From Arcobacter sp. (GTDB taxonomy: Bacteria; Campylobacterota; Campylobacteria; Campylobacterales; Arcobacteraceae), in the NCBI GenBank assembly GCA_002869565.1, contig PKUJ01000004.1, forward strand, positions 62,001 to 126,000: a stretch of 64,000 bases of DNA, given 5' to 3'. The notes beneath the pieces were generated by a model. It made no database searches, was not told the DNA's origin, and saw nothing but the letters and a program-made list of their open reading frames with translations. A program made the position numbers and the translations under genes. Positions 33,908 to 42,717 of the stretch are shown one piece after another; within the stretch, counting starts at the first letter, position 1; each line of letters begins with the position of its first letter.

Positions 33908-35662
33908 TTGAGAACGCATTATTGTACAGACGTAAACGAAAATAACATTGGTGAAACAGTTACTGTTGCCGGTTGGGTAAATAGTAGAAGAGATCATGGT
34001 GGAATTATATTTATAGATTTAAGAGATAAAGGTGGAATAGTTCAACTTGTAGCTGATCCTGCTGATTGTAAAGAAGCACTTGAAGTAGCAGAAACAGTTA
34101 GAGATGAATTTGTTTTAATCGCAACGGGAAAAGTTAGAGCTAGAGGTGAAGGATTAGAAAATCCAAACTTGGCAACTGGTAAAATTGAAATTATCTTAGA
34201 AAAACTAGTTATTGAAAATAAATCTAAGCCTATGCCTTTTGATTTAAATGATGAAAAAGTAAATGATGAAATTAAATTAAGAAATAGATTCTTAGAGCTT
34301 AGATCTGCAAAAATGTTAGACATTTTTAAATTAAGATCTAAAGCTGCAATTCAAGTTAGAAATACTTTGGATGAATTAGGTTTCTTAGATGTTGAAACTC
34401 CGATTTTAACAAAATCTACTCCAGAGGGAGCTAGAGATTATCTTGTACCTTCAAGAGTTCATGGTGGTGAATTTTATGCACTTCCACAGTCTCCTCAATT
34501 ATTCAAACAATTATTAATGGTATCTGGATTTGACAAGTATTTTCAAATTGCAAAATGTTTTAGAGATGAAGATTTAAGAGCAGATAGACAACCAGAATTT
34601 ACTCAAATAGATGTTGAAATGTCTTTTTGTGACCAAGAAGACGTAATTAAAGTTGCAGAAAAAGTAATCTATGATGTATTTACAAAATGTGGTAAAACAG
34701 TTTCTGAAACTTTTCCAAGAATGAGATACCAGGATGCAATGGAAACTTATGGTTCAGATAAACCTGATACAAGATTTGAAATGCCACTTGTTGATGTTAT
34801 TGATATCTTTGCAAATTCTACAAATGAAATTTTTAGCTCTATTGCAAAAGACAAAAAGAACAATAGAATCAAGGCACTTAAATGTCCAAATGGAGATAAT
34901 ATTTTCTCAAAAAGACAAATGAAAGGCTTTGAAGATTATGTAAGAAAATTTGGAGCTAAAGGTCTTGGTTACTTTCAAATGAAAGAAGATGGTCTTAAAG
35001 GTCCTCTTACAAAATTCTTCTCAGAATCTGATTTAGAAGAAATAATCAAAGTAACTGAACTTGCAGTTGGAGATGTAGTATTCTTTGGAGCAGGAGATAA
35101 AAAAACTGTATGGGATTACATGGGTAGATTCAGATTATATTTAGCTGAAACTATGGATATTATTCCTGCTGATTTATTCTCATTTTTATGGGTTGTTGAC
35201 TTCCCAATGTTTGAAATTGAAGATGGTAGAACAAAAGCACTTCATCATCCATTTACAATGCCTAAATCACTTGAAGATACTTCAGATTTAGAAGCTATTG
35301 AATCAATTGCTTATGATATTGTACTTAATGGTACTGAGCTTGGTGGAGGATCAATTAGAATTCATAAAGAAGAAATTCAATCAAAAGTATTTGAACTTAT
35401 GGGAATTTCAGATGAAGAAGCTAGAGAGAAATTTGGTTTCTTATTAGATGCTCTTCAATATGGAGCACCTTCTCATGGAGGATTTGCAATGGGACTTGAT
35501 AGAATGATTATGTTACTTGCTGGCACTGATTCTATTAGAGATGTTATTGCTTTCCCTAAAACTCAAAAAGCACAATGTTTATTAACAGGGGCACCAAGTC
35601 CTGTTGATGCTGAGCAATTAAAAGATTTAAGCTTAAGAATTAGAAAAAACGTAGAAGCTTAA
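33908..35662 (+). CDS. aspS: Aspartyl-tRNA synthetase
   Basis: The 584-residue product begins at a TTG (33908) after GACGGAG. It has the N-terminal OB-fold anticodon domain ('[21 protein letters not shown]'), and class II motifs ('[25 protein letters not shown]', '[15 protein letters not shown]', and near the end '[13 protein letters not shown]'). It is the bacterial-type enzyme with insertion domain and charges tRNA-Asp; in this phylum it is often nondiscriminating and also charges tRNA-Asn for the amidation route (inference). Confidence 0.97.
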   Translation: MRTHYCTDVNENNIGETVTVAGWVNSRRDHGGIIFIDLRDKGGIVQLVADPADCKEALEVAETVRDEFVLIATGKVRARGEGLENPNLATGKIEIILEKLVIENKSKPMPFDLNDEKVNDEIKLRNRFLELRSAKMLDIFKLRSKAAIQVRNTLDELGFLDVETPILTKSTPEGARDYLVPSRVHGGEFYALPQSPQLFKQLLMVSGFDKYFQIAKCFRDEDLRADRQPEFTQIDVEMSFCDQEDVIKVAEKVIYDVFTKCGKTVSETFPRMRYQDAMETYGSDKPDTRFEMPLVDVIDIFANSTNEIFSSIAKDKKNNRIKALKCPNGDNIFSKRQMKGFEDYVRKFGAKGLGYFQMKEDGLKGPLTKFFSESDLEEIIKVTELAVGDVVFFGAGDKKTVWDYMGRFRLYLAETMDIIPADLFSFLWVVDFPMFEIEDGRTKALHHPFTMPKSLEDTSDLEAIESIAYDIVLNGTELGGGSIRIHKEEIQSKVFELMGISDEEAREKFGFLLDALQYGAPSHGGFAMGLDRMIMLLAGTDSIRDVIAFPKTQKAQCLLTGAPSPVDAEQLKDLSLRIRKNVEA

Positions 35663-35695
35663 AAACTAAATTATATTATAAAAAAGGGCAATAAT

Positions 35696-36496
35696 ATGCG
35701 TAAATTACTTTTCATATTATTGCTTCTTTTTGGTAACTCTCTTTTTTCTAAAACAATAATAACTGTAACTCATCCTATCGAAAAATATTTTATTGCTAAA
35801 ATAGCTAATGACAAAGTTTATGTAAGAGTAGTATATGATAAATCAAGAGAGTTTAAATTAAGTGACAGAAGTTTAGTGAATTCTCTTTCTGCTAGTAGTT
35901 ATTATTTCAAATTAAACTTAAAAGAAGAAGAATCAATTTTAAAAAGATTTAAAGAAAGAAATGAAGATTTAGAAATTATTGATATAACAAAAAATATAAA
36001 AAAATTAAAATCCAAAGATGGAAAAGAAATTCCTTATGTATGGGTAGATCCACTTCTTGTAAGGGATATTGCAAAAAATGTATATGAAGAACTTGTTAAG
36101 ATAAGATATTATGATAGAGATATATTTAAAAAAAATTATGAAAATTTTTTAGCTGAAATTGATACTATATATTTACATTTAAAAAAAAGGCTTGATAATA
36201 GTGAAGTTAATGGTTTTTTTGTTTTTAATGAGCACTTGGACTATTTTGCAAAACGTTATAGACTTAATATTCATCATAAAGAGTATCGTTTTTTTAAAAT
36301 TTCTGAAATTTCGGAAATGATAAGATTTTCTAGAAAAGATAATATTAGGCATATAATCATTGATAAAGATAGTTCTTATGAAATAGCACAATCTTTAAAT
36401 AGTCAAATCCAGGGTAAGATAATAGAGTTTGATATCTATTCAATGCATTGGAAATCAAATTTATACCAATTAGTTAGAAAAATTTCAAATTTTTAG
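35696..36496 (+). CDS. ZnuA/TroA-like periplasmic protein with missing metal ligands
   Basis: The 266-residue product has a signal peptide (1-18) and the ZnuA-type opening 'ITVTHPIEKYFIAKIAN'. It keeps the general fold but the DPH-x-Y motif expected near residue 60 reads 'EFKLSDRSLVN', and the later 'HEAF' reads 'FNEHLDYFAKRYRL'. So the normal zinc/manganese site is not obvious. It may bind another ligand or be a decayed copy. No ABC permease or ATPase gene is adjacent. Confidence 0.65.
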   Translation: MRKLLFILLLLFGNSLFSKTIITVTHPIEKYFIAKIANDKVYVRVVYDKSREFKLSDRSLVNSLSASSYYFKLNLKEEESILKRFKERNEDLEIIDITKNIKKLKSKDGKEIPYVWVDPLLVRDIAKNVYEELVKIRYYDRDIFKKNYENFLAEIDTIYLHLKKRLDNSEVNGFFVFNEHLDYFAKRYRLNIHHKEYRFFKISEISEMIRFSRKDNIRHIIIDKDSSYEIAQSLNSQIQGKIIEFDIYSMHWKSNLYQLVRKISNF

Positions 36497-36573
36497 ATTT
36501 GTATGTTAATTAATTTATCATAGAGTAAGTTAATTATATTTCGGCAATATAAGAAAAAAATAAAAGAAGATAA

Positions 36574-38304
36574 ATGTTTTTACATACAACAAAAAAAGAA
36601 ATGGATTCTCTTGGTTGGGAACAATGTGATGTAATATTAATTTCTGGTGATGCCTATATAGATTCACCTTTTATTGGTGTTGCTGTTGTTGGCCGAATTT
36701 TAGAAGAACTTGGATATAAAGTCGGAATTATTGGACAACCAGATATTGAGACTGATGATATCACAAGATTAGGGGAACCAAAGCTTTATTGGGGTGTTAG
36801 TGGCGGAAGTATTGATTCTATGGTTTCAAATTATACCGCTACTAAAAAGTTTAGAAATTCTGATGACTATACTCCTGGTGGAAAAAATGATAAACGACCA
36901 GATAGAGCAACTTTAGTTTATACAAACCTAATAAGAAGAAAATATAAAAATACAGTTCCTATTGTACTTGGTGGTATTGAAGCTAGTCTTAGACGGGTTA
37001 CACATTATGATTTTTGGTCAAATAAATTAAGAAAACCATTGCTTTTTGATGCAAAAGCTGATTATCTTATTTATGGAATGGGTGAAATAGCAATACGAGA
37101 ATTTACTAATGCACTAGCAAATGGAGATGATCCTAGAAAAGTAAGAGGTATTTGTTATATTTCAAAAGAACCTGTTGAAGATTATTTACAAATTCCTTCA
37201 CATCAAGATTGCTTAGATGATAAAGAAAAATATATTGACCTTTTTGATGCTTTTTATCAAAACAATGATCCTATAAGTGCAAATGGACTTTGCCAAAAAG
37301 TAGATACTAGGTATTCAATTCAAACTCCTCCTTGTGATTATTTAGATGAAAATGAGATGGATGAGATTGCAATGTATCCTTATCAAAGAGATTTACATCC
37401 ATATCATAAACCAGAAGGAAAAGTAAAATGTTTAGAGACAATTAAATTCTCTATTCAGACTCACCATGGTTGTTGGGGAGAGTGTAATTTTTGTGCAATT
37501 GGAGTTCATCAAGGACGAACAATAAGAACTAGAAGTGAAAAGAATATTTTGGAAGAAGCAAAAGAGTTTACAAAATTAAAAGACTTTAAAGGGATTATTT
37601 CTGATGTTGGTGGACCAACTGCAAACATGTATGGATATGAATGTGGTAAAAAACTAAAAAAAGGTACCTGTGATGATATTAGGTGTGTAGACTTTGATAG
37701 ACTTTGTAAAGTAATGAAAGTAGACCATGGAAGACACTTAAAGCTTTTAAAAGACATTAGGCAGGTTCCTGGTATTAAAAAAGCTTTTGTGGCTTCAGGG
37801 CTTAGATATGACTTTATACCAGCGGATAAAAAGCATGGATATGAATATTTAAAAGAGCTTGTAAATCATCATATCTCTGGACAAATGAAAGTAGCACCAG
37901 AACACACATCTGATAGAGTTTTAAAACTTATGGGGAAACCTGGTAAACAACCACTTATAGAGTTTAAAAAGATGTATGATAGATTAAATAAAGAGGCTGG
38001 TAAAAAACAGTTTTTAACTTATTATTTAATAGCAGCACATCCAGGTTGTGAAGAGAGAGATATGCATGAATTAAAGCAGTTTACAACCCATGAGCTTAAA
38101 ATGAACCCAGAACAAGCGCAGGTATTTACTCCAACTCCTAGTACTTACTCAGCGGTTATGTACTATACAGAAATGGATCCAGAAACTAGAAAACCTATTT
38201 TTGTAGAAAAAGATAATGTTAGAAAAGAGAAACAGAAAAATATTGTAATTGATAAAAAATACTACCAAAGAAGAAAGCAGGGTAGTTCAGGAATGCAAAG
38301 TTAA
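36574..38304 (+). CDS. YgiQ-family radical SAM protein
   Basis: The 576-residue product has the CxxxCxxC cluster in 'HHGCWGECNFCAIGVHQGR' near 297-315 and family segments 'YGMGEIAIREF' and 'HISGQMKVAPEHTSDRVLKLMGKPG' (in pieces). The N-terminal half resembles a B12-binding-like domain. YgiQ proteins are conserved, with unknown reaction. It is followed three bases later by the thioredoxin-like gene. Confidence 0.88.
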   Translation: MFLHTTKKEMDSLGWEQCDVILISGDAYIDSPFIGVAVVGRILEELGYKVGIIGQPDIETDDITRLGEPKLYWGVSGGSIDSMVSNYTATKKFRNSDDYTPGGKNDKRPDRATLVYTNLIRRKYKNTVPIVLGGIEASLRRVTHYDFWSNKLRKPLLFDAKADYLIYGMGEIAIREFTNALANGDDPRKVRGICYISKEPVEDYLQIPSHQDCLDDKEKYIDLFDAFYQNNDPISANGLCQKVDTRYSIQTPPCDYLDENEMDEIAMYPYQRDLHPYHKPEGKVKCLETIKFSIQTHHGCWGECNFCAIGVHQGRTIRTRSEKNILEEAKEFTKLKDFKGIISDVGGPTANMYGYECGKKLKKGTCDDIRCVDFDRLCKVMKVDHGRHLKLLKDIRQVPGIKKAFVASGLRYDFIPADKKHGYEYLKELVNHHISGQMKVAPEHTSDRVLKLMGKPGKQPLIEFKKMYDRLNKEAGKKQFLTYYLIAAHPGCEERDMHELKQFTTHELKMNPEQAQVFTPTPSTYSAVMYYTEMDPETRKPIFVEKDNVRKEKQKNIVIDKKYYQRRKQGSSGMQS

Positions 38305-38313
38305 GAGGTGATT

Positions 38314-38733
38314 ATGAGAAAAATATTTTTAGTTCTAATTTTTACATTTAGTATAGTTTCAAGTTTAAATGCAACATCAGCAAAATTTATAAAAGAGATG
38401 AATTACGAAAGTGATTATAAAACTGCACTAGAAAAAGCAAAAAAAGCAAACAAATCTGTTTTTATGGTTGTTAGTGAAACAACTTGCCCTTGGTGTAGAA
38501 AACTTGAAAGACAAACTTTAAAAAAGAAAAATATTAACTCAATCATAAAAGAGAACTTTATTCCATTATCAGTAGAAAAAGATATTAATAATTATCCAAA
38601 ACAGTTTTAAACTAAAGTAGTACCTACAATATTTTTTATTGATCCTAAAGATGAAACTATTATAAAAAAAGTTCTTGGTTATAAAAACAAAAAAGATTTT
38701 AAAAATATATTAGAAGAAGTAGTATCAAAATGA
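38314..38733 (+). pseudogene. Thioredoxin-fold protein gene interrupted by an in-frame TAA
   Basis: The start used is ATG 38314 behind AAGAGGTG. The first part encodes a signal peptide and a thioredoxin domain with 'TTCPWCRKLE', a CxxC redox motif. A TAA at 38608-38610 stops it after about 98 residues, yet the same frame continues for 40 codons (TKVVPTIFFIDPKDE...) to TGA at 38731-38733, including the cis-Pro 'VPT' of thioredoxins. That TGA overlaps the next gene's ATG (ATGA), so the original gene was 139 residues and intact until recently. A single base change could have made the stop. A sequencing error is also possible. Confidence 0.8.
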
Positions 38734-39173
38734 AAAAACTTTTTCTTTTAATCTTTATTATTTCTTACTCTTTTGCAATTACTCCTTACTCTTTAGAAAA
38801 TTTAAAAGAGGTAAATTTAAAAGTTTTAAATAAAAGAGAGACTATTTCAAAAGAGCTTGAAAAGAGAATAGAGAATAAAATAAAAGAAGAGTTTCAAAAA
38901 CTTGAAATAAAAACTGAATCTAAGAATTTTTCAAATCTTTTAGTAAAGATAAAAATTGATAAAATAAAAGATATAAATTTTGTAAGAACTTCACTTATTA
39001 TTACAGAAGATGTCATTCCTCTGAGGGATAAAAATCTAGAAGCTATAGCAATTACATATAAAGTTGAGGATAGTTTCGAGGCTGAAGAACTTGAAAAAGA
39101 TATTTATGAATCAATTATTGATTATCTATTAGAAGAATTTATTGAACAATATAAGGAAGAAAATGACAAATAA
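38730..39173 (+). CDS. Secreted unknown protein
   Basis: The 147-residue product has a signal peptide (about 1-16, MKKLFLLIFIISYSFA) and then a highly charged helical protein with Lys/Glu-rich repeats. It probably resides in the periplasm. Its start overlaps the end of the broken thioredoxin gene, so it was translated with it. No family is recognised. Its stop overlaps the bioA start region. Confidence 0.55.
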   Translation: MKKLFLLIFIISYSFAITPYSLENLKEVNLKVLNKRETISKELEKRIENKIKEEFQKLEIKTESKNFSNLLVKIKIDKIKDINFVRTSLIITEDVIPLRDKNLEAIAITYKVEDSFEAEELEKDIYESIIDYLLEEFIEQYKEENDK

Positions 39174-40452
39174 TGAACTAATGAAAGAGGATTTGAAACA
39201 TATTTTTCATCCTTGCTCTCAAATGAAAGATTATGAAAAATTACCACTGATTCCTATAAAAAAAGGGAAAGGTTCATATATACAAGATTTTGATGGTAAT
39301 GAATATTTAGATTGTATTAGTTCTTGGTGGGTCAATATTTTTGGACATAGTAATGACTATATTAATCAAAAAATAAATGAACAAATTCAAGATTTAGAAC
39401 ACGTTATTTTTGCAGGTTTTACACATAAACCAGCTATTGATTTGGCAAAAAGATTAGTAGCTTTAACTCCTGAACCTTTGCAAAAAATATTTTTTGCTGA
39501 TAATGGTTCAAGTGCAATTGAAATAGCTTTAAAAATGGCCTTTCAATATTTCAAAAACAAAGGTGAGAGTAGACCTCTTTTTGTATCTTTAGAAAATTCA
39601 TATCATGGTGAAACTATGGGTGCTTTGGCAGTTTCTGATTCTGGAATGTACAAAGAGATTTATGAAGATATTTTAATCAAAGCAATTCATGCTAAAACTC
39701 CATCTTTACACGATGAAGATGTGGCAATAGATGATATGAGAAGAGTTTTATCTGAGAATAAAGGAAAAGTATCTTCTGTGGTAATTGAACCCTTAATCCA
39801 ATGTGCTGGTTCAATGAAAATGTATGATGCAAGTTATATGAAAAAACTAAGAGCACTTTGTGATGAATTTGGTGTATTTTTAATTGCAGATGAAATAGCA
39901 GTTGGATTTGGTCGAAGTGGTACTATGTTTGCAATTGAGCAAGCAGATATTTGCCCTGACTTTTTATGTCTTTCAAAAGGTATCACAGGTGGCTACATGC
40001 CACTATCAGTTGTAATGTTTTCAAATGATATTTATGATGCATTTTATTGTGAATATAATGAAGGAAAATCATTTTTAGATTCTCATTCATATACTGGTAA
40101 TACAATTGCCTGTGCCGTTGCAAATGCTGTACTTGATATTTTTGAAAATGAAAATATTATTGAAAAAAATCAAGAAAAAATCAAATTAATAAATGAACAA
40201 ACACAAAAATTCAAAACTTTAAAAAATGTACAAGAAGTTCGTCAAAGAGGTATGGTATGTGCTATTGAACTTCAAGGCTATGAATCTAACAGAAGAATCA
40301 ATTTAGAGATATTTCAAGAAGCATTAAAAAAAGGTGTATATATTAGACCTCTTGGAAATGTAGTTTATTTTATGCCACCATACTGTTTTACTAATGAGCA
40401 ATTAACAAAAATGATAGATGTTACTTATGAAATTGTAAAATCAAAATTATAG
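39163..40452 (+). CDS. bioA: Adenosylmethionine-8-amino-7-oxononanoate aminotransferase
   Basis: I place the start at ATG 39163 after AAGGAAG; it gives 429 residues. It has the class III aminotransferase features: 'CISSWWVNIFGHSNDYINQ' near 48-66, 'GSSAIEIALKMAFQYF', 'YHGETMGAL', 'ADEIAVGFGRSG' and the PLP lysine in 'CLSKGITGG'. The W-W and 'HPCSQM' pattern are typical of BioA. It converts KAPA to DAPA in biotin synthesis. Other bio genes are not in the window. Confidence 0.95.
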   Translation: MTNNELMKEDLKHIFHPCSQMKDYEKLPLIPIKKGKGSYIQDFDGNEYLDCISSWWVNIFGHSNDYINQKINEQIQDLEHVIFAGFTHKPAIDLAKRLVALTPEPLQKIFFADNGSSAIEIALKMAFQYFKNKGESRPLFVSLENSYHGETMGALAVSDSGMYKEIYEDILIKAIHAKTPSLHDEDVAIDDMRRVLSENKGKVSSVVIEPLIQCAGSMKMYDASYMKKLRALCDEFGVFLIADEIAVGFGRSGTMFAIEQADICPDFLCLSKGITGGYMPLSVVMFSNDIYDAFYCEYNEGKSFLDSHSYTGNTIACAVANAVLDIFENENIIEKNQEKIKLINEQTQKFKTLKNVQEVRQRGMVCAIELQGYESNRRINLEIFQEALKKGVYIRPLGNVVYFMPPYCFTNEQLTKMIDVTYEIVKSKL

Positions 40453-40481
40453 ACTTAATTAGATTTAGTTATTAAAAAAGG

Positions 40482-40511
40482 GTAACTATTTTTAATAGTT
40501 ACTCTTTTTTT
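40482..40511 (+). terminator. Terminator between bioA and adk
   Basis: GTAACTATT (40482-40490) and AATAGTTAC (40494-40502) form a perfect 9-bp stem with a TTT loop, followed by TCTTTTTTTC. On the other strand it is preceded by an A-rich tract, so it can act both ways at this convergent junction. Confidence 0.8.
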
Positions 40512-40527
40512 CTTTATATAAATAAAA

Positions 40528-41169
40528 TTATGAAAGTGATTCAATCATATCTTTTGTAACTTCTGAAACATCTTTTGTTCCATCAAGTTCAGTAAATACA
40601 TTCATATTTGTATAAAAATCAATTAGCGGTGCAGTTTGCGCATGATAAGCTTCTAATCTGCTTTTTACAGTTTCAGCGTTGTCATCTTTTCTGATGATAA
40701 GCTCTCCACCACAATAATCACATACCTTCTCCTCTTTTGAAGGATTAAACTCTACATGTAAAGAGGCTCCACATTTTGGACATACTCTTCTTCCTGTAAT
40801 TCTTCCAACGATTAATTCATCTGGAACATTTAAAGAGATTACTCTGTCAAGTGAAATTCCCATATCTGACATCAATTCATTTAAAGATTCAGCTTGTGGC
40901 AATGTTCTTGGAAAACCATCAAGAATAAAACCATCTTTGCAATCTGATTCTGCAAGTCTGTCTTTGATAATACCAATAATAGTTGAATCAGGAACTAATT
41001 TCCCTTCATCCATAAACTTTTTTGCTTCCATTCCCATATCTGTTTTGTCAGCAATAGCAGCTCTTAAAATATCACCAGTAGAAATTTGTGGAATATTATA
41101 CTTTTCAATTAAAAACTTTGCTTGTGTTCCTTTTCCTGCACCAGGTGCTCCAAACAACATTAAATTCAT
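40528..41169 (-). CDS. adk: Adenylate kinase, long zinc-LID type
   Basis: The 213-residue product has the P-loop 'GAPGAGKGT' (7-15), 'DGFPRTLPQAE' near 84-94 and a LID domain with zinc cysteines at 130, 133, 150 and 153 (CPKCG ... CDYCGG). It interconverts ATP+AMP and 2 ADP. The gene is divergent from a second adenylate kinase of a different type. Codon usage matches the neighbours. The long type is the less usual one in Campylobacterota, so it may have been gained. Confidence 0.93.
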   Translation of the reverse strand: MNLMLFGAPGAGKGTQAKFLIEKYNIPQISTGDILRAAIADKTDMGMEAKKFMDEGKLVPDSTIIGIIKDRLAESDCKDGFILDGFPRTLPQAESLNELMSDMGISLDRVISLNVPDELIVGRITGRRVCPKCGASLHVEFNPSKEEKVCDYCGGELIIRKDDNAETVKSRLEAYHAQTAPLIDFYTNMNVFTELDGTKDVSEVTKDMIESLS

Positions 41170-41279
41170 ATTTTTTTTCCTTAATTTTTTCGTATTGTAT
41201 TCAAAAAGCTTTTAATAGTACATAAATAATTAAAATGAGTTTCGATATACTTACATCTTCTAAATTACTAAGGCTATAA

Positions 41280-41864
41280 ATGAAAAAACTATTTTTAATT
41301 ATTGGAGCACCTGGAAGTGGTAAAACTACCGATGCTGAATTAATTGCTGACAAACATAAAAATATTACACATTATTCAACTGGAGATATGTTTAGAGCAG
41401 AAGTTGCAAGTGGCTCCAAGAGAGGCACTATCATTAATAAATATATCAGTGCTGGACATATTGTACCCATTGATATTGCCATTGAAACGATTGTAGGTGC
41501 TATTAAAAAAGCACCAACTGATGTAGTTATCATTGATGGATACCCAAGAAGTAGTGAGCAGATGATTGAACTTGATAAATATTTAGCAAATGAACCAGAG
41601 GTTGAATTAGTGAATGTTATTGAAGTTGAAGTATCAAAAGAGACTGCTTTTCAAAGAGTACTTGGACGTGCATCAGATGCACAGGTTGTAAGAACTGATG
41701 ACAATGAAGAAGTATTTTTAAATAGAATAAAACTATATACGGACCCACTTGCTGAGATTCAATCTTTTTATCGTGAAAGAAATCTTTTAAAAATAATTAG
41801 TGGTGAAGCTACAATTGAAATGATTGTAAACGAAATGGATGAATTCATTCAATCAAGAGTATAA
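41280..41864 (+). CDS. adk: Adenylate kinase, short Campylobacterota type
   Basis: The 194-residue product has the P-loop 'IGAPGSGKTTD' (8-18), 'HYSTGDMFRAEVASGS' near 37-52 and 'IDGYPRSSEQM' near 84-94, and lacks the long LID insertion. From memory it closely resembles C. jejuni Adk. It is the probable original enzyme of this lineage. The start is after a short AT-rich leader. It is fused in operon with the CinA-like gene (TAAATG). Confidence 0.93.
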   Translation: MKKLFLIIGAPGSGKTTDAELIADKHKNITHYSTGDMFRAEVASGSKRGTIINKYISAGHIVPIDIAIETIVGAIKKAPTDVVIIDGYPRSSEQMIELDKYLANEPEVELVNVIEVEVSKETAFQRVLGRASDAQVVRTDDNEEVFLNRIKLYTDPLAEIQSFYRERNLLKIISGEATIEMIVNEMDEFIQSRV

Positions 41865-42599
41865 ATGAATTTTTATAGTGTAATAATTGGTACTGAACTT
41901 TTGAATGGACGTCGCAAGGATGCACATTTTTCTTTTTTAAATAAACAACTTCTTAATCGAGGTTGGACGCATAAAGCCTCTTTTGTAATAGAAGATGATA
42001 CAAATCTTATGAAAAATATTTTCAAACTAATCAAAGAAGATCCAAATTCTGTGATGTTTTGTTTTGGTGGGATTGGAGCAACTCCTGATGATTATACAAG
42101 AGATATTGCAGCTGAAGTATTTACTGATTCAAAAATGCAGTACCATGAAAAAGCAAAAGAGTTAATAATAAATCAATTTGGACAAGAAGCTTATCCCCAT
42201 AGAATAGAAATGTCTCATTTGCCAATAAATGCAAAATTATTAAAAAATGTAGTAAATAATGTGGCAGGTTTTTATTTAAAAGATAGATTTTTCTTTACGC
42301 CAGGTTTTCCATCTATGAGTCAATCTATGATAGTAGAGGCACTAGATAAGTTATATTTTAAAAATAATATAAAAAAATATAGAAATACATTAATTGCTCA
42401 ATGTCCTGAAAATGAATTGATTAGTATAATGAAATTAATACCTACAAATATTGAATTATCATCACTTCCAAGAATTAATGGCGAAACTAAAAAAGTTGAA
42501 ATTTCACTTTCTTCTGAATCTAAAGAATTAATTAATAAGTATTTTCAATTATTTATTGATTATTTAATTAATAAAGAGATAAATTATAAAATAAAATAA
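41865..42599 (+). CDS. CinA/MoaB-type molybdopterin-binding-fold protein
   Basis: The 244-residue product begins 'YSVIIGTELLNGRRKDAHF', with 'IEDDTNLMKNIFKL' and 'CFGGIGATPDDYTRDIAAE' near 60-78, typical of the MoCF/CinA N-terminal domain. CinA-like proteins act on damaged nucleotides such as NMN or ADP-ribose, with some uncertainty. There is no C-terminal deamidase domain. It directly follows the adk stop codon, so expression is coupled. Confidence 0.8.
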   Translation: MNFYSVIIGTELLNGRRKDAHFSFLNKQLLNRGWTHKASFVIEDDTNLMKNIFKLIKEDPNSVMFCFGGIGATPDDYTRDIAAEVFTDSKMQYHEKAKELIINQFGQEAYPHRIEMSHLPINAKLLKNVVNNVAGFYLKDRFFFTPGFPSMSQSMIVEALDKLYFKNNIKKYRNTLIAQCPENELISIMKLIPTNIELSSLPRINGETKKVEISLSSESKELINKYFQLFIDYLINKEINYKIK

Positions 42600-42637
42600 C
42601 TATTAATTTTTAAACCTAATTTATATACAATGTGTAT

Positions 42638-42664
42638 TTGACAATTATATTTTAATACTATAAT
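42638..42664 (+). promoter_or_regulatory. Promoter for the chemoreceptor gene
   Basis: TTGACA (42638-42643) and TATAAT (42659-42664) occur with a 15-base spacer, 54 bases before the receptor ATG. The spacer is short, so the -10 alone may drive transcription, as is usual in this group. Confidence 0.6.
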
Positions 42665-42717
42665 ATACATGTTTGTGTGAAGACTAAGAGTTTTAAAATT
42701 ATTTTAGGATATAAATC

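Noticed and set aside
38608-38610. TAA read as a recoded amino acid in the thioredoxin-like gene
   Set aside because: Selenocysteine uses UGA and pyrrolysine UAG; no known recoding of UAA in this group. A nonsense mutation or sequencing error is simpler.
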